A DNA stretch of 64,000 nucleotides from Rubeoparvulum massiliense (GCF_001049895.1 NZ_CVPE01000005.1:1-64000); one strand, 5' to 3'. Counted from the first letter of the stretch, positions 8,502 to 18,478 are shown. Notes: generated from the sequence alone by a model not told the origin. Program-made: numbers and translations.

Positions 8502-9146
8502 CTACACTAAGTTATGTTTGTTAGCATAAATGGCCGCGTTGGTACGATCCTCCAGCTCCAATTTAGCAAGAATATTACTCACATGTGTTTTCACCGTTTT
8601 TAATCCAATGTGAAGTATTTCACCAATTTCTTTATTGTTCTTCCCTTGGCCTAATAGACCTAATACTTCGAGCTCGCGTTGTGTGAGTTGTTCATGCTTG
8701 GGATGAGCATTTCTCATATGCTGTAGCATCATGGTAGCGACCTGTCCCTCGATAACCGATTCGCCACCATAGCATCGCCGTATCGCTCTAGCGATCTCTT
8801 GTGCACTACTGGTTTTCAGAATATAACCTGAAGCTCCCGCCTCCAATACCGGAATGATCATTTCATGATCTAAGTAGCTAGTAAGTACCAAAACACGGAT
8901 ATTCTGGTTTTGTGCTTGTACCCATTGATGAATCTTCGCCGTCGCTTCAATTCCATTCTGTCCATCCATGACCAGATCCATAAGTACCACATCTGGCAGT
9001 AATTCCCGAACTAGTTCAAATGCTTCCTTACCATCCTTCGCTTCTCCTACTACCTCCAACCCCTCTTCGGTCATAAGAAAAGTATGGAGACCCATCCTTA
9101 CCATTTCGTGATCATCCACGATCAATATTCGAATCGACTCCGCCAT
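8502..9146 (-). CDS. liaR: LiaR-type response regulator
   Basis: 214 residues. A receiver domain comes first, with acidic pair D11/D12, phosphoacceptor D57 in LMDLVMDG and the conserved Lys in LKTSSAQE. A NarL/LuxR-type helix-turn-helix (LTQRELEVLGLLGQGKNNKEIG) follows. As the third gene of a liaF-liaS-liaR unit it should be the DNA-binding output of a cell-envelope stress system. The start overlaps the end of liaS by 35 nt and has GGAGGAG upstream. No liaIH target operon is seen in the window. Confidence 0.9.
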   Translation of the reverse strand: MAESIRILIVDDHEMVRMGLHTFLMTEEGLEVVGEAKDGKEAFELVRELLPDVVLMDLVMDGQNGIEATAKIHQWVQAQNQNIRVLVLTSYLDHEMIIPVLEAGASGYILKTSSAQEIARAIRRCYGGESVIEGQVATMMLQHMRNAHPKHEQLTQRELEVLGLLGQGKNNKEIGEILHIGLKTVKTHVSNILAKLELEDRTNAAIYANKHNLV

Positions 9147-10245
9147 CCTTATTCTCCTCCTTTCGCTGGATAGGAACAGTAATATCCAGCTTCGTACCCT
9201 TGTTAGGGAAGGTAAGAATATTTAACTTACCCCCAATCTCAGTAATCCGCTCCTGCATCATCAAAAGCCCATACGACGTTTGCTTCGTTTGATTAGGCTG
9301 AAATCCAACACCATTATCCTCGATATAGATCTTAAGACGGTGACCCTTGCACTCCATCTTAAAAACTGCTTTCGTCGCTTGAGAATGACGTAATAGATTG
9401 GCGATAGCTTCTTGAGTCACACGAAAAATCTGTTCTTCCACACCTCTACTAAGCTTAACATTCTCTTCAATCGTCCAATCCCAAGTGATATTGGGATGTT
9501 TCTGTGCAAGCTCTACAAAAAGCTGCTGCAATCCTTCTTGTAATGTTCCGTCAGCAAGCTGAATCGGTCGAAGATGCATGAGCAATGCTCGCAATTCCTG
9601 CTGCGCATGATGAATCATTCTCTCAATTTGGTATAACTGTGCTTTCGTTTCATCAGGATGCGTCTCAAATTGACGGAGAATTGCTGTCAACATCATCGAT
9701 GTGGCAAAAAGCTGTTGACTTACAGCATCATGAAGATCCCGTGCTAGCTTCCGACGTTCATCCAATACTGCAGCTTGTTTCGACTGATCAAGAAGATATA
9801 CATTTTCATCAACTAATCTCTGTAATGAAGCAACATGCTGTTCAGTACGTTTAGCGACCTCATTGAACTGGCGGGCCAATTCAGCAATTTCATCGGATCC
9901 TTCACTATGAACCCGCTTATTCAAACGTCCCATCGATACCGCCCGTGTGGCATCGATGAGGGAGAGCAAGCGATTTTTCAACAGCTTTCCACAGGGGTAA
10001 CCAATATAGCGGAGTGTAAGGAGAATGGCGATGAGCATACTAAGAATCAGCCAAATCAGGCTTGGTCCAGCATGGAATCCCAACTCGACAAACAGGTCTT
10101 TAAGCTGTGACCAATCCGACGGCTCATCCATGATTAAAAACAAGCCCGCTAGCATAAAGAGGAGCCATAATAAGAGTGCGATCATCGCTGAATAGAGACT
10201 AACACGCAGAATATTCCATTGGACTCCTTGCAAGCGTTTCAACAT
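9112..10245 (-). CDS. liaS: LiaS-type sensor histidine kinase
   Basis: 377 residues: two transmembrane helices (about 17-39 and 60-80) with a short extracytoplasmic loop, a HAMP linker, a coiled coil, the HisKA_3 box ERRKLARDLHDAVSQQ with the phosphorylated His, and a HATPase domain ending in the YGLLMMQERI motif. The small sensing loop fits the intramembrane-sensing kinases that detect lipid II-cycle antibiotics. It starts 1 nt after the liaF stop. Confidence 0.9.
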   Translation of the reverse strand: MLKRLQGVQWNILRVSLYSAMIALLLWLLFMLAGLFLIMDEPSDWSQLKDLFVELGFHAGPSLIWLILSMLIAILLTLRYIGYPCGKLLKNRLLSLIDATRAVSMGRLNKRVHSEGSDEIAELARQFNEVAKRTEQHVASLQRLVDENVYLLDQSKQAAVLDERRKLARDLHDAVSQQLFATSMMLTAILRQFETHPDETKAQLYQIERMIHHAQQELRALLMHLRPIQLADGTLQEGLQQLFVELAQKHPNITWDWTIEENVKLSRGVEEQIFRVTQEAIANLLRHSQATKAVFKMECKGHRLKIYIEDNGVGFQPNQTKQTSYGLLMMQERITEIGGKLNILTFPNKGTKLDITVPIQRKEENKDGGVDSNIDRG

Positions 10246-10246
10246 T

Positions 10247-11047
10247 TTAATCCACCCACCGAACTTTCACATCACCAATAAAGAAGGAGATGTCCAAATT
10301 GATCTTCTTATCTGCTTCTTCATATCCTTCACTGATGTATGAAAAATTTCGCAAGACTCCTTCCTGGGCATGATGGAAGATGATGGCATCGCCAATTTGA
10401 ATATTGGCATTGACTTTAATTGCCATGTCACTTGGAACCCAAACATTGACATCGCCGATCCAACCTGAGAGCTCAATATTGGTCTCTCCCTCTGATAGCA
10501 CGGCACGGCTCAAATCCAGGTCAATATCACCGATACCCACCCATTGATTCATATCTTGTAGCTGCCATGATGATCCACCCAGATTAATATCCCCTATCAA
10601 GCGGTGATCCTTCTGAATAAACTCACCATCCCTTCTAACTCTTTCAGCCCTTTTCCGATTATTAACATAAATAACCCGAGGACCCCCTGCGAAGATGATC
10701 AAATAACCGATATAAATCAAAAGTAATGGCCAAACCCAGCTCCAGAAGTCTCCCCAGCTCACATGAAAAATACCGAGACGATTGCCTTGAAGGATGATAC
10801 CAACAGATGCGATGAGTAATCCCCAGATCAAACGTTGAGCGCTTCCCCGTTGTCTCCGCTTCAACCCGCCAATGAACCGCGGTAGACCATAAATCACTTC
10901 TGTAAAACCCCAAACAATAATCAACATGGGCCAATAGGTAGCAAACAGTGACCCCAAACTAAGATCTACGGCAATGATGTCTAAATTGGAAAGTAGTAAT
11001 ATTATTCCAAGTAAAAGAATACCGAACCCCAAGAATATCTTAAACAT
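10247..11047 (-). CDS. liaF: LiaF-like membrane inhibitor protein
   Basis: 266 residues. Four hydrophobic helices occupy the first 130 residues, and a beta-rich C-terminal domain (DUF2154 type) carries repeated IGDxxVWVPS/IGDVKVRW strands. In B. subtilis LiaF holds the LiaS kinase inactive without envelope stress. First gene of the liaFSR unit; ATG follows GAAAGGAG. Confidence 0.85.
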   Translation of the reverse strand: MFKIFLGFGILLLGIILLLSNLDIIAVDLSLGSLFATYWPMLIIVWGFTEVIYGLPRFIGGLKRRQRGSAQRLIWGLLIASVGIILQGNRLGIFHVSWGDFWSWVWPLLLIYIGYLIIFAGGPRVIYVNNRKRAERVRRDGEFIQKDHRLIGDINLGGSSWQLQDMNQWVGIGDIDLDLSRAVLSEGETNIELSGWIGDVNVWVPSDMAIKVNANIQIGDAIIFHHAQEGVLRNFSYISEGYEEADKKINLDISFFIGDVKVRWVD

Positions 11048-11131
11048 GTTCCCGCTCCTTTCATTATCTTCTTTCTTTCCTCTCTGACTTTATTCTCTGA
11101 TTCCATCCTATCTTCCTTGCTATTCCTAGCA

Positions 11132-11163
11132 TAAAAAAAACGACCGCATTTTTAAACGGTCGC
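11132..11163 (-). terminator. Rho-independent terminator after relQ
   Basis: On the minus strand, GCGACCG and CGGTCG arms enclose an AU-rich loop and are followed by eight Ts. It separates the relQ transcript from liaFSR. Confidence 0.9.
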
Positions 11164-11201
11164 AAGGTTATAATCTGCTCCGACTCAAGACGGAGAATCG
11201 C

Positions 11202-11996
11202 TTATATTTGCTTAATCTCTTCGATTCGTTGGTTAAGATGTTGATACAGGATATAAATTGCTGTCATATCCTCTGCTACCCACAATTGCATAAACTGCTC
11301 TTGAATCGTTTGGGCTTCTTCAACATGACCTGATGCATATAATTCTTGAATCCGATTCAGGGTAGTCGCCATCAAATCAGACTTATTGGCAAACATCATT
11401 TGGGCATCCATGATCTCTTCGCGAATCGTTGACATTTCTCGATCAAGCTGGAAGGCTGCCTCTGCTGCTTTACGAAGCCGTTCTTGGATCGGTTCAGGTA
11501 GCTGCTGCTTATACTTATAATTAAGAGAATGCTCAATTGTTGCCCAGAAATTCATCGCCAGTGTACGGATCTGAATCTCAGCTAAGATCTCTTTCTCACC
11601 ATAGATGGTCTGAAGAGGATAGCGAATTACAATATGATAGCTACGGTAGCCACTGGTCTTCTGATGATTCACATAATCCTTCTCATAAGCGATGGTAAAG
11701 TCATTCCGTTGTCGGATATGATTCACCACACGTTCAATATCCTCCACAAATTGGCACATGATTCGAATACCTGCTATATCCTCCATCTCTTCTTCAAGAC
11801 GATCAAGAGGGATCGCTAATTTCTTGGATTTTTCTAGGATACTTGAAACCTGCTTCACTCTACCAGTAACAAATTCAATGGGAGAATACTCTGAGCGCTT
11901 CTTCAGTTCCTTACGAATGCTACGGAACTTCACTTTTAACTCCTCAACAGCCTGTTCATATGGAATTAAAAATTTATTCCAGTCTCGTCCATCCAT
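11202..11996 (-). CDS. relQ: Small alarmone synthetase RelQ (YjbM)
   Basis: 264 residues. A (p)ppGpp synthetase domain without a hydrolase domain makes the stringent-response alarmone from ATP and GTP/GDP. The family signature is strong: SPIEFVTGRVK, DIAGIRIMCQFV, SGYRSYHIVIRYPLQT and EIQIRTLAMNFWATIEHSLNYKY. B. subtilis YjbM has about 211 residues; this protein carries an extra 50-residue C-terminal tail (from about residue 212) predicted helical. The gene is monocistronic, with its own terminator. Confidence 0.9.
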   Translation of the reverse strand: MDGRDWNKFLIPYEQAVEELKVKFRSIRKELKKRSEYSPIEFVTGRVKQVSSILEKSKKLAIPLDRLEEEMEDIAGIRIMCQFVEDIERVVNHIRQRNDFTIAYEKDYVNHQKTSGYRSYHIVIRYPLQTIYGEKEILAEIQIRTLAMNFWATIEHSLNYKYKQQLPEPIQERLRKAAEAAFQLDREMSTIREEIMDAQMMFANKSDLMATTLNRIQELYASGHVEEAQTIQEQFMQLWVAEDMTAIYILYQHLNQRIEEIKQI

Positions 11997-12155
11997 GTTC
12001 TTCCTCCGTTAATCCACTATTTGTTCCATCCTTGCGTGTACGGATGAAGCTTACAACTCCATTATAACCCCTTTTCCTGTTGTGGCAATGAAAAATCCTC
12101 CTACATCACAAACAAGCGCTGTATAATACCCAATAGGTTCTCGTATTAGTATGTC

Positions 12156-12226
12156 ACATTGAAAGGATAAAAGCATATACTATATCACATTATTCCAATT
12201 GATGCATATTTATGAATTTTCAATGT
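12156..12226. repeat. Inverted repeat upstream of pckA
   Basis: The gap 11997-12352 holds no gene. It contains a 9-bp inverted repeat, ACATTGAAA (12156-12164) and TTTCAATGT (12218-12226). Partial complementarity continues inward (ATAAA/TTTAT and GCAT/ATGC). It could be a regulator site or the remnant of a small palindromic element. Confidence 0.35.
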
Positions 12227-12243
12227 CCCTTACCGCTTTTTAC

Positions 12244-12272
12244 TGTTTTTGAGATACAAAATGTGCTATACT
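12244..12272 (+). promoter_or_regulatory. Candidate extended -10 promoter of pckA
   Basis: TGCTATACT (12264-12272) is a good extended -10. The hexamer 17 bp upstream (TGTTTT) is a weak -35. It lies about 80 nt before the pckA start codon. Confidence 0.5.
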
Positions 12273-12352
12273 ATATTGCATTAAGACGATAGCAAAGTTG
12301 TTTACTACCATCCATACTAAAATTACTGTGTTGAGAAAGGAATTGACCCTCG

Positions 12353-13930
12353 ATGAATCCTTATGAACGTTCATTGCAACACCTGATGGAATCAAGTCGT
12401 GTCTCCTTTAATCTTCCTGTCTCTGCCCTGATTGAGAAATCTTTAGCTAGCAAAGAAGCTTCTCTAGCTGTTAATGGAGCGCTTCTCGCTACAACAGGCA
12501 AATATACCGGTCGTTCACCTCATGATAAATTTATTGTACAGGAAGCATCTACAGGTGAAAAAATCGCCTGGGGTGATGTAAATAAGCCATTTACTCAAGA
12601 AAAATTTGAGCAGCTTTTTCAACGGGTTATGGCTTACCTACAAAATCGCGACCTCTACGTTTTTGATGGATATGCCGGGGCTGATACAACTTATCGTCTC
12701 CCCATCCGTGTAATCAATGAATTTGCTTGGCAAAATCTCTTTGTGCATAACTTGTTTATTCGCCCAACAGCCGAAGAGTTAGCTGAACACCAACCCGAGT
12801 TTAGTGTTATCGCTGCACCAGGCTTCAAGGCGATTCCTGAAGTAGACGGAACCAACTCTGAAGCCTTTATCATCATTAATTTTGAACAACGAATTGTCCT
12901 CATCGGCGGCACAAGTTATGCAGGTGAGATGAAAAAGTCAATCTTTAGCGTGATGAATTTCCTATTACCACAGCGTGATGTTCTCTCCATGCATTGCTCC
13001 GCAAACATGGGGGAAGATGGCAATGTGGCACTCTTCTTTGGCCTTTCTGGGACTGGGAAAACCACGCTATCTGCTGATCCGGAGCGCCATCTCATTGGTG
13101 ATGATGAACATGGTTGGTCAGAACAAGGGGTCTTCAATATTGAAGGTGGTTGCTATGCAAAGTGTATCCAACTTTCAGCGGAGAAAGAACCACAAATTTT
13201 CAATGCCATTCGCTTTGGATCTGTGCTTGAGAATGTAGATATGGATCCTGTAACACGTCAATTGGATTATGATTCTAACCGCTATACTGAGAATACACGG
13301 ACTGCCTACCCCATCAATTATATTGATAACTGTGTTATACCTGGCGTTGGAGGTCACCCTACTGCTATACTTTTCCTAACAGCAGATGCATTCGGCGTCC
13401 TACCACCGATTGCACGCCTAACGAAAGAACAGGCTATGTACCACTTCATGTCTGGTTATACGAGCAAGCTGGCAGGGACGGAACGAGGCATTACAGAACC
13501 TCAAGCGACGTTCTCAACCTGCTTTGGTGCTCCCTTCCTTCCCCTTGATCCCAGCATCTACGCCAAGATGCTCGGGGATAAGATGGAGAAACACCAAGTA
13601 GAAGTCTTCCTTGTCAATACAGGATGGACTGGTGGTCCATACGGTGTGGGCAAACGGATGAATTTAGCCTATACAAGAGCAATGGTACGTGCGGCTATTC
13701 AAGGCAAACTACGTAATGTTGCTTATGAGACAGACCCCATCTTTGGTCTGCATATTCCTACAACATGTCCTGATGTTCCTAGTGAAATTTTACAACCTCG
13801 TAATACCTGGCAGGATAAATCCGAGTATGACAAATATGCTCGTATGTTAGCCAATAAGTTCCAAGAGAACTTTAAGCATTTTGCTCATGCTCCAGCAGCT
13901 GTCCGATTAGCTGGTCCCCAATTTGATTAA
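12353..13930 (+). CDS. pckA: Phosphoenolpyruvate carboxykinase (ATP)
   Basis: 525 residues, normal for the bacterial ATP-dependent enzyme that converts oxaloacetate plus ATP to phosphoenolpyruvate in gluconeogenesis. Motifs: [13 protein letters not shown] near the N-terminus, the P-loop GLSGTGKTT, the metal-site stretch IGDDEHGW and the C-terminal [18 protein letters not shown] follows GAAAGGA at a slightly long spacing. Monocistronic, with a strong terminator after it. Confidence 0.97.
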   Translation: MNPYERSLQHLMESSRVSFNLPVSALIEKSLASKEASLAVNGALLATTGKYTGRSPHDKFIVQEASTGEKIAWGDVNKPFTQEKFEQLFQRVMAYLQNRDLYVFDGYAGADTTYRLPIRVINEFAWQNLFVHNLFIRPTAEELAEHQPEFSVIAAPGFKAIPEVDGTNSEAFIIINFEQRIVLIGGTSYAGEMKKSIFSVMNFLLPQRDVLSMHCSANMGEDGNVALFFGLSGTGKTTLSADPERHLIGDDEHGWSEQGVFNIEGGCYAKCIQLSAEKEPQIFNAIRFGSVLENVDMDPVTRQLDYDSNRYTENTRTAYPINYIDNCVIPGVGGHPTAILFLTADAFGVLPPIARLTKEQAMYHFMSGYTSKLAGTERGITEPQATFSTCFGAPFLPLDPSIYAKMLGDKMEKHQVEVFLVNTGWTGGPYGVGKRMNLAYTRAMVRAAIQGKLRNVAYETDPIFGLHIPTTCPDVPSEILQPRNTWQDKSEYDKYARMLANKFQENFKHFAHAPAAVRLAGPQFD

Positions 13931-13945
13931 CACTTGCAAAAATTT

Positions 13946-13979
13946 AAGGATGTACCTCGAAGGAGGTACATCCTTTTTC
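13946..13979 (+). terminator. Rho-independent terminator after pckA
   Basis: Perfect 11-bp arms GGATGTACCTC and GAGGTACATCC with a GAAG loop, followed by TTTTTC. Confidence 0.95.
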
Positions 13980-14014
13980 TTTGGCTAGACTTATCAAGCT
14001 CGTCAACGATTAAA

Positions 14015-15433
14015 CTATTTCGTGCTATGATCATTCGTGTCCTTCGATTCATCCGCCTCAGCAATAATCCTTTGTAATGCTTCATCTAACTGAACTTGGG
14101 TCTGTTGAAGTGCAGTATCCCCATCCACTTCACCATTGTACATCTGCATAAAATTCTTCTGATAAATATCCATCAGATTCCACCCAGCTTGATACTTCTC
14201 CGTTAACTCTGTTGGCAGTGGATTCATATTCTCAATGGGCTCCAGCTTATAGAAGGCTTCGTAATTCAGTTCTAGTCCCTGCTGCTTCACGTAATCTGCA
14301 CGTGGGATAAAAGCATACGTATTGCTCTCTGCCTTTACTTTAGCCACTTCATCACTGGAAATATAGTTCACAAAATCCTTCGCGGTCTCTAAGTTTGGCG
14401 TATTCTTGTTAATAACAACAATCTCATTCACATAGATCATCCCACCTGCATTAGGTCGGTCAGCTTGAACAGGGATGGTCACAATATCCCAGTTAAATGG
14501 TCTTTCCTTTACACCTAACATCATCATCATTGATTCATCAAGATTCATGATCTGAAAAGAACTTTTAATTGACATCGCCGCTTTACCAGCCATGAATGGA
14601 TCATCCGCATATGGTTCTGGCTCCACGCCTTCCTGCATTGCTGCCTCCCAATCAAAAGCAGGAGAGAACACATCAGCGTCTTTTAATGCCTTGATCTTTT
14701 GCCAAAGTGCTTTCCACTCAGGAGTATTCACTGTAACCGTTTGTAAATCTTCCCCTACAAGCATTAAACCTTTTTGTGCTGCCTGTATGCCTAAGAGTTC
14801 TAATGCTTTTCCTTCTCCACCTACTTCAAGACCATAGATACGCTCCTCACCGTCACCGCTACTCATGCTCTCAGCGAGCTGAAAGATCTCGTCCCAAGTC
14901 ATATTATCAGTGGGATAGGGCATATTGGCTGCATCAAACAAATCTTTGTTATAGCAAAGTGCAGTACTACCGAAACTTAAAGGAAGACCATACAATGAGC
15001 TATCGCTTTTTAATTTTAAGGTATCTAATACCGTAGGAATCAAGTCTTTTAGACTACTTTTACTCTCTTTGATTATACTATCCATTGGCTGGAGATAACC
15101 ATCTTGTGCCAAACGCTCCATCGTCTCCAAATCCACAATCATCACATCCGGAGCATCTTCTTGATCCAGTTTCGATTTAATGATCTCATAAAATGGTCTC
15201 TCATCATCTTTACTAACTTGATCCATGTAGGCACTGGTTTTAATCTCTACATTCTTATGTGTTAATTCGTAGTAGTTCACATACTCTTCCTGTAACGACT
15301 CTACATTATAACTAGCGATATGCAATTGCCTTGGTTCCTTGGAAGTATTCACTTCATTACTTGACGAACAACCTGCTACTACCACAGAAAATAGTAAAAT
15401 GAGACTTAGAACAGACAGCGTTGCCTTCTTCAT
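14015..15433 (-). CDS. Extracellular solute-binding lipoprotein, copy 4
   Basis: 472 residues. Signal peptide with lipobox VAGC (Cys22), then a family 1-type periplasmic-binding fold: SYNVESLQEEYVNYYELTH near the N-terminus, APDVMIVDLETMERLAQDGYLQPMD, and YPTDNMTWDEIFQLAESM in the hinge region. It is the last of four tandem paralogs (14015-19903) that share the TDNMTWD/SW block, GTLYG(I/L)PLSF and the end-domain EALYKLEP-type motif. There is no MalF/MalG-type permease nearby; upstream lie MacB/FtsX-type ABC genes. Ligand unknown. Confidence 0.85.
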   Translation of the reverse strand: MKKATLSVLSLILLFSVVVAGCSSSNEVNTSKEPRQLHIASYNVESLQEEYVNYYELTHKNVEIKTSAYMDQVSKDDERPFYEIIKSKLDQEDAPDVMIVDLETMERLAQDGYLQPMDSIIKESKSSLKDLIPTVLDTLKLKSDSSLYGLPLSFGSTALCYNKDLFDAANMPYPTDNMTWDEIFQLAESMSSGDGEERIYGLEVGGEGKALELLGIQAAQKGLMLVGEDLQTVTVNTPEWKALWQKIKALKDADVFSPAFDWEAAMQEGVEPEPYADDPFMAGKAAMSIKSSFQIMNLDESMMMMLGVKERPFNWDIVTIPVQADRPNAGGMIYVNEIVVINKNTPNLETAKDFVNYISSDEVAKVKAESNTYAFIPRADYVKQQGLELNYEAFYKLEPIENMNPLPTELTEKYQAGWNLMDIYQKNFMQMYNGEVDGDTALQQTQVQLDEALQRIIAEADESKDTNDHSTK

Positions 15434-15502
15434 GATTTACCGCACCTCAGCTCTTTGGATGAATATTGTCCTCATGATGTTTTATCTTTTCAAGCTTCTA
15501 CA

Positions 15503-16924
15503 TTACGGTGTCGTTTCTGCTGGTACTTCACGATCTTCAGGTGTTTCACCTTCGTTAGTTTGCTTCTCCTTTTGCTCAAGAGCTCGTTCTAGACCTTCTT
15601 GCATCTGTTTCTGTGCAGTTTCTAAGCCTTTATCCACATCGATCTTACCATCCATCACTTGATTATAATTGTCCGAGAGGGGGCTCATTACTTCCCAGGC
15701 ACCTTCATAGTTATAAAGAAAGTCCATGGGGATAGGTAAGATCGTATCAACAGGCTCCAATTTATAGAGCGCTTCGTAGTTAATTTCTTTATCAGTTTTT
15801 TTAACATACTTTATTCGTGCAGATGTATCATAATTGGACTTCGTTAAGACCTTGGCCAGCTCATCGCCAGATACATAGCTTACAAAATCCCAAGCTAAAT
15901 CTAAGTTAGAGCTATTCTTATTGATGGCAATTACACTATTAACAAAGATGATACCGCCATAACCAGGACGATCTGCCTGCACGGGTACTGTGACAATATC
16001 CCAGTTAAATGGTTGGACATTCTCATCCTCCATTTGGAAGCGCTCATCGATAAAATTGATTTCAAACGAATCTAGTAATGCCATAGCCGCTTTACCACCC
16101 ATAAATGGATTATCCGCAAATGGACCAGGTTCTACCCCAGATTCCATCGCTTCTTCCCAATTAAAGGTTGGTGCAATAATGCCATCAGCAATGAGTTCTT
16201 GACCTTTTGCCCAGATTTCACGCCATTCTGGTGTGTTTAATGAGACATTCTTTAACTCATCATCTATAAGCATTAATCCACGTTGTGCAGCTTGAAGATA
16301 AAGGTAATTTTCATATCCATAACCTAGGGATAATCCATAGGTACGATCTGCACCTTCGCCTTCACTAAAATTACGTGCAAGATCATAGACTTCATCCCAG
16401 GTCATATTATCGGTAGGATAGGGAATGCCAGCTGCATCAAACATATCCTTATTATAGAAGAGGGCTGTTGAGCTAAAGGAGAGCGGGATTCCATAAAGTG
16501 TACCATTCCCCTTCTTCTTCAGATAATCGATGACACCTGGCACGTACTCATCTAAATTATACTTTTTATTTTTGGCTAAACTATCAATCGGTTGGAGATA
16601 ACCATCAGCAGCTAAGCGTTCCATTATTTCTGGTTCAAGAAATAAAACATCTGGTGCATTCTCGTTATCTAGTAATTTTTTAACTGCAACATATCGATCT
16701 TCTTGATTCTCTGAATTAGGGTCTTGGTATGCGACCATGTTTACTTTCTTCTCTTGATGGGAAATTTCATAGTAATCTGCATACTGTTGATAGGCATCTG
16801 GATAATCACTTGCAACGATGATCTCACCAGGTCCTTCTACCGCTCCACTGCTTGAAGAGCAGCCGGTAAGTACCACGGTGAATAGGAATACAATACTTAA
16901 TAAAGTTAGCATTAACTTTTTCAT
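15503..16924 (-). CDS. Extracellular solute-binding lipoprotein, copy 3
   Basis: 474 residues. MKK-type signal peptide with lipobox LTGC (Cys22), then a family 1 solute-binding fold. It is closest to copy 2: the two share YYEISHxxKxV, ENAPDVLFL, LAKNKKY(N/D)LD, KKKGNGTLYGIPLSF and MFDAAGIxYPTD. The ATG at 16924 has TGGGAG upstream and is preferred over the longer frame to 16966. The C-terminus is highly charged (EQKEKQTNEGETPEDRE). The close likeness to copy 2 suggests fairly recent duplication. Confidence 0.85.
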   Translation of the reverse strand: MKKLMLTLLSIVFLFTVVLTGCSSSSGAVEGPGEIIVASDYPDAYQQYADYYEISHQEKKVNMVAYQDPNSENQEDRYVAVKKLLDNENAPDVLFLEPEIMERLAADGYLQPIDSLAKNKKYNLDEYVPGVIDYLKKKGNGTLYGIPLSFSSTALFYNKDMFDAAGIPYPTDNMTWDEVYDLARNFSEGEGADRTYGLSLGYGYENYLYLQAAQRGLMLIDDELKNVSLNTPEWREIWAKGQELIADGIIAPTFNWEEAMESGVEPGPFADNPFMGGKAAMALLDSFEINFIDERFQMEDENVQPFNWDIVTVPVQADRPGYGGIIFVNSVIAINKNSSNLDLAWDFVSYVSGDELAKVLTKSNYDTSARIKYVKKTDKEINYEALYKLEPVDTILPIPMDFLYNYEGAWEVMSPLSDNYNQVMDGKIDVDKGLETAQKQMQEGLERALEQKEKQTNEGETPEDREVPAETTP

Positions 16925-16956
16925 GATGACACTCCCATAGTTGATTAAATTATTTT

Positions 16957-16985
16957 CTCCCTCCAAGTATCCTACTCGGAGGGAG
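16957..16985 (-). promoter_or_regulatory. Stable intercistronic stem-loop between solute-binding copies 2 and 3
   Basis: CTCCCTCC and GGAGGGAG arms, with additional AGTA/TACT pairing, form a strong hairpin. It lies 33 nt before copy 3 and is followed by AAAATAATTT rather than a clean U-run. It may partially terminate transcription or protect mRNA, giving unequal expression of the lipoproteins. Confidence 0.5.
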
Positions 16986-17022
16986 AAACAGGTTGACTCT
17001 TCTAATCCTTGAATCAGCTTGA

Positions 17023-18426
17023 TCAGGATCCAGGTTGTGTGGATCCTTCTTCCTCTGCCTTTTTCTCATGCTCTTCAATAACTCGATCTAAGGCCTCTTG
17101 CATCTTATTATGGGTCTCTTCTAAGCCCTTATCTAGATCCGTCTTACCCTCCATTATGGGTGTCAAATTCGAACTAAGTGGATCTAAAACGCCCCACCAA
17201 GCATCATATTTTTGCATAAACTCTTCAGGAATAGGGAAATAAGAGTCAACAGGCTCTAGCTTATAAAGTGCCTCATAATTGATATTTTTCCCTTCCTTTT
17301 GAACATATTTCGTCCGTGTAGGTGTTGCATAATTTGATTTGGATAGAATTTTTGTTAATTCATCTCCTGTGATATAGCTCACAAAATCCCATGCAAGATC
17401 TAGATTGGATGCATTTTTGTTGATTACAACAATATCACTAATCCCCATCATTCCACCATAACCAGGAGTATCTGCTTGTCTTGGTATTGTAACAATATCC
17501 CAGTTAAATGGTTTGGCTTCTTCCCCAGCCCATTGGAACTGCTCATCGAGATAGCTCACTTCATAAGAGCTCAGAATCGCCATGGCTGCTTTCCCGCCTA
17601 GGAAGGGATTATCAGCAAATGGGCCAGGTTCAATCCCTTGCTTCATCGCTTCCTCCCAATTAAAGGTGGGAGCAGCGATGCCCTCCTCAATCGCTTTTCT
17701 TCCTTCCTCAAAAATACTCCGCCACTCTGGTGTATTGATGGAGATCGTCTTCATATCATCATTCATGAAGGTGACCCCTCTTTGTGCAGCTTGGAGGAAA
17801 ACGAATTGTTCATAGCTATAGCCAAGGTGGAGACCGTAGGTACTGTCTAGTCCTTCGCCTTCGCTAAAGTTGCGCCCTAAATCATAAACTTCCTCCCAAC
17901 TCATATCATCTGTAGGATAGGAAATACCAGCTGCATCAAACATATCCTTGTTATAGAAGAGAGCATTACTATAAAAAGAGAGTGGAATCCCATATAGCGT
18001 TCCATTACCCTTTTTCTTTACGTAATCCATAATACTTGGAATAAAGCTATCTAGATCATACTTCTTATTCTTTGCTAATGTATCAATGGGCTGTAGATAA
18101 CCATCATCAGCTAAGCGAGATAGCGTATCCACATCTAGAAAGAGCACATCGGGAGCATTCTCACCATCTAAGAGTCTCTTTACTGCAGTATAGCTATCTT
18201 CCCGTTCTTGCTCTGGGTCATCACTCTGAAAAGAGACGACCTCCACTTCTTTCCCTTCATGGGAAATCTCATAATAGGTTTTATATTGTTCGATTCCTTC
18301 TTTATACTGTCCAGCGATCACAATCTTGCCTGGCCCATCGATGCTGGTATTACTAGATGAGCAGCCACCTAATACTAGTGTTGCTAGTAAAATACCTGTC
18401 AATATGGTCAGTGTAAGCTTTTTCAT
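17023..18426 (-). CDS. Extracellular solute-binding lipoprotein, copy 2
   Basis: 467 residues. Lipobox LGGC with Cys22, followed by the same two-domain binding fold as its neighbours. Motifs: YYEISHEGKEVEVV, LLDGENAPDVLFLDVDTLSRLADDGYLQPID, GTLYGIPLSFYSNALFYNKDMFDAAGISYPTDDMSW (key residues in the D-M-S-W block) and YEALYKLEPVDS near the C-terminus. The ATG at 18426 follows GGAGATGGAAC. The C-terminal tail is acidic and may be a flexible linker. Ligand unknown. Confidence 0.85.
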   Translation of the reverse strand: MKKLTLTILTGILLATLVLGGCSSSNTSIDGPGKIVIAGQYKEGIEQYKTYYEISHEGKEVEVVSFQSDDPEQEREDSYTAVKRLLDGENAPDVLFLDVDTLSRLADDGYLQPIDTLAKNKKYDLDSFIPSIMDYVKKKGNGTLYGIPLSFYSNALFYNKDMFDAAGISYPTDDMSWEEVYDLGRNFSEGEGLDSTYGLHLGYSYEQFVFLQAAQRGVTFMNDDMKTISINTPEWRSIFEEGRKAIEEGIAAPTFNWEEAMKQGIEPGPFADNPFLGGKAAMAILSSYEVSYLDEQFQWAGEEAKPFNWDIVTIPRQADTPGYGGMMGISDIVVINKNASNLDLAWDFVSYITGDELTKILSKSNYATPTRTKYVQKEGKNINYEALYKLEPVDSYFPIPEEFMQKYDAWWGVLDPLSSNLTPIMEGKTDLDKGLEETHNKMQEALDRVIEEHEKKAEEEGSTQPGS

Positions 18427-18478
18427 GTTCCATCTCCTCTCCATCATTAAGCAAGATCTTTTGCTTGAAGCAAAGTAG

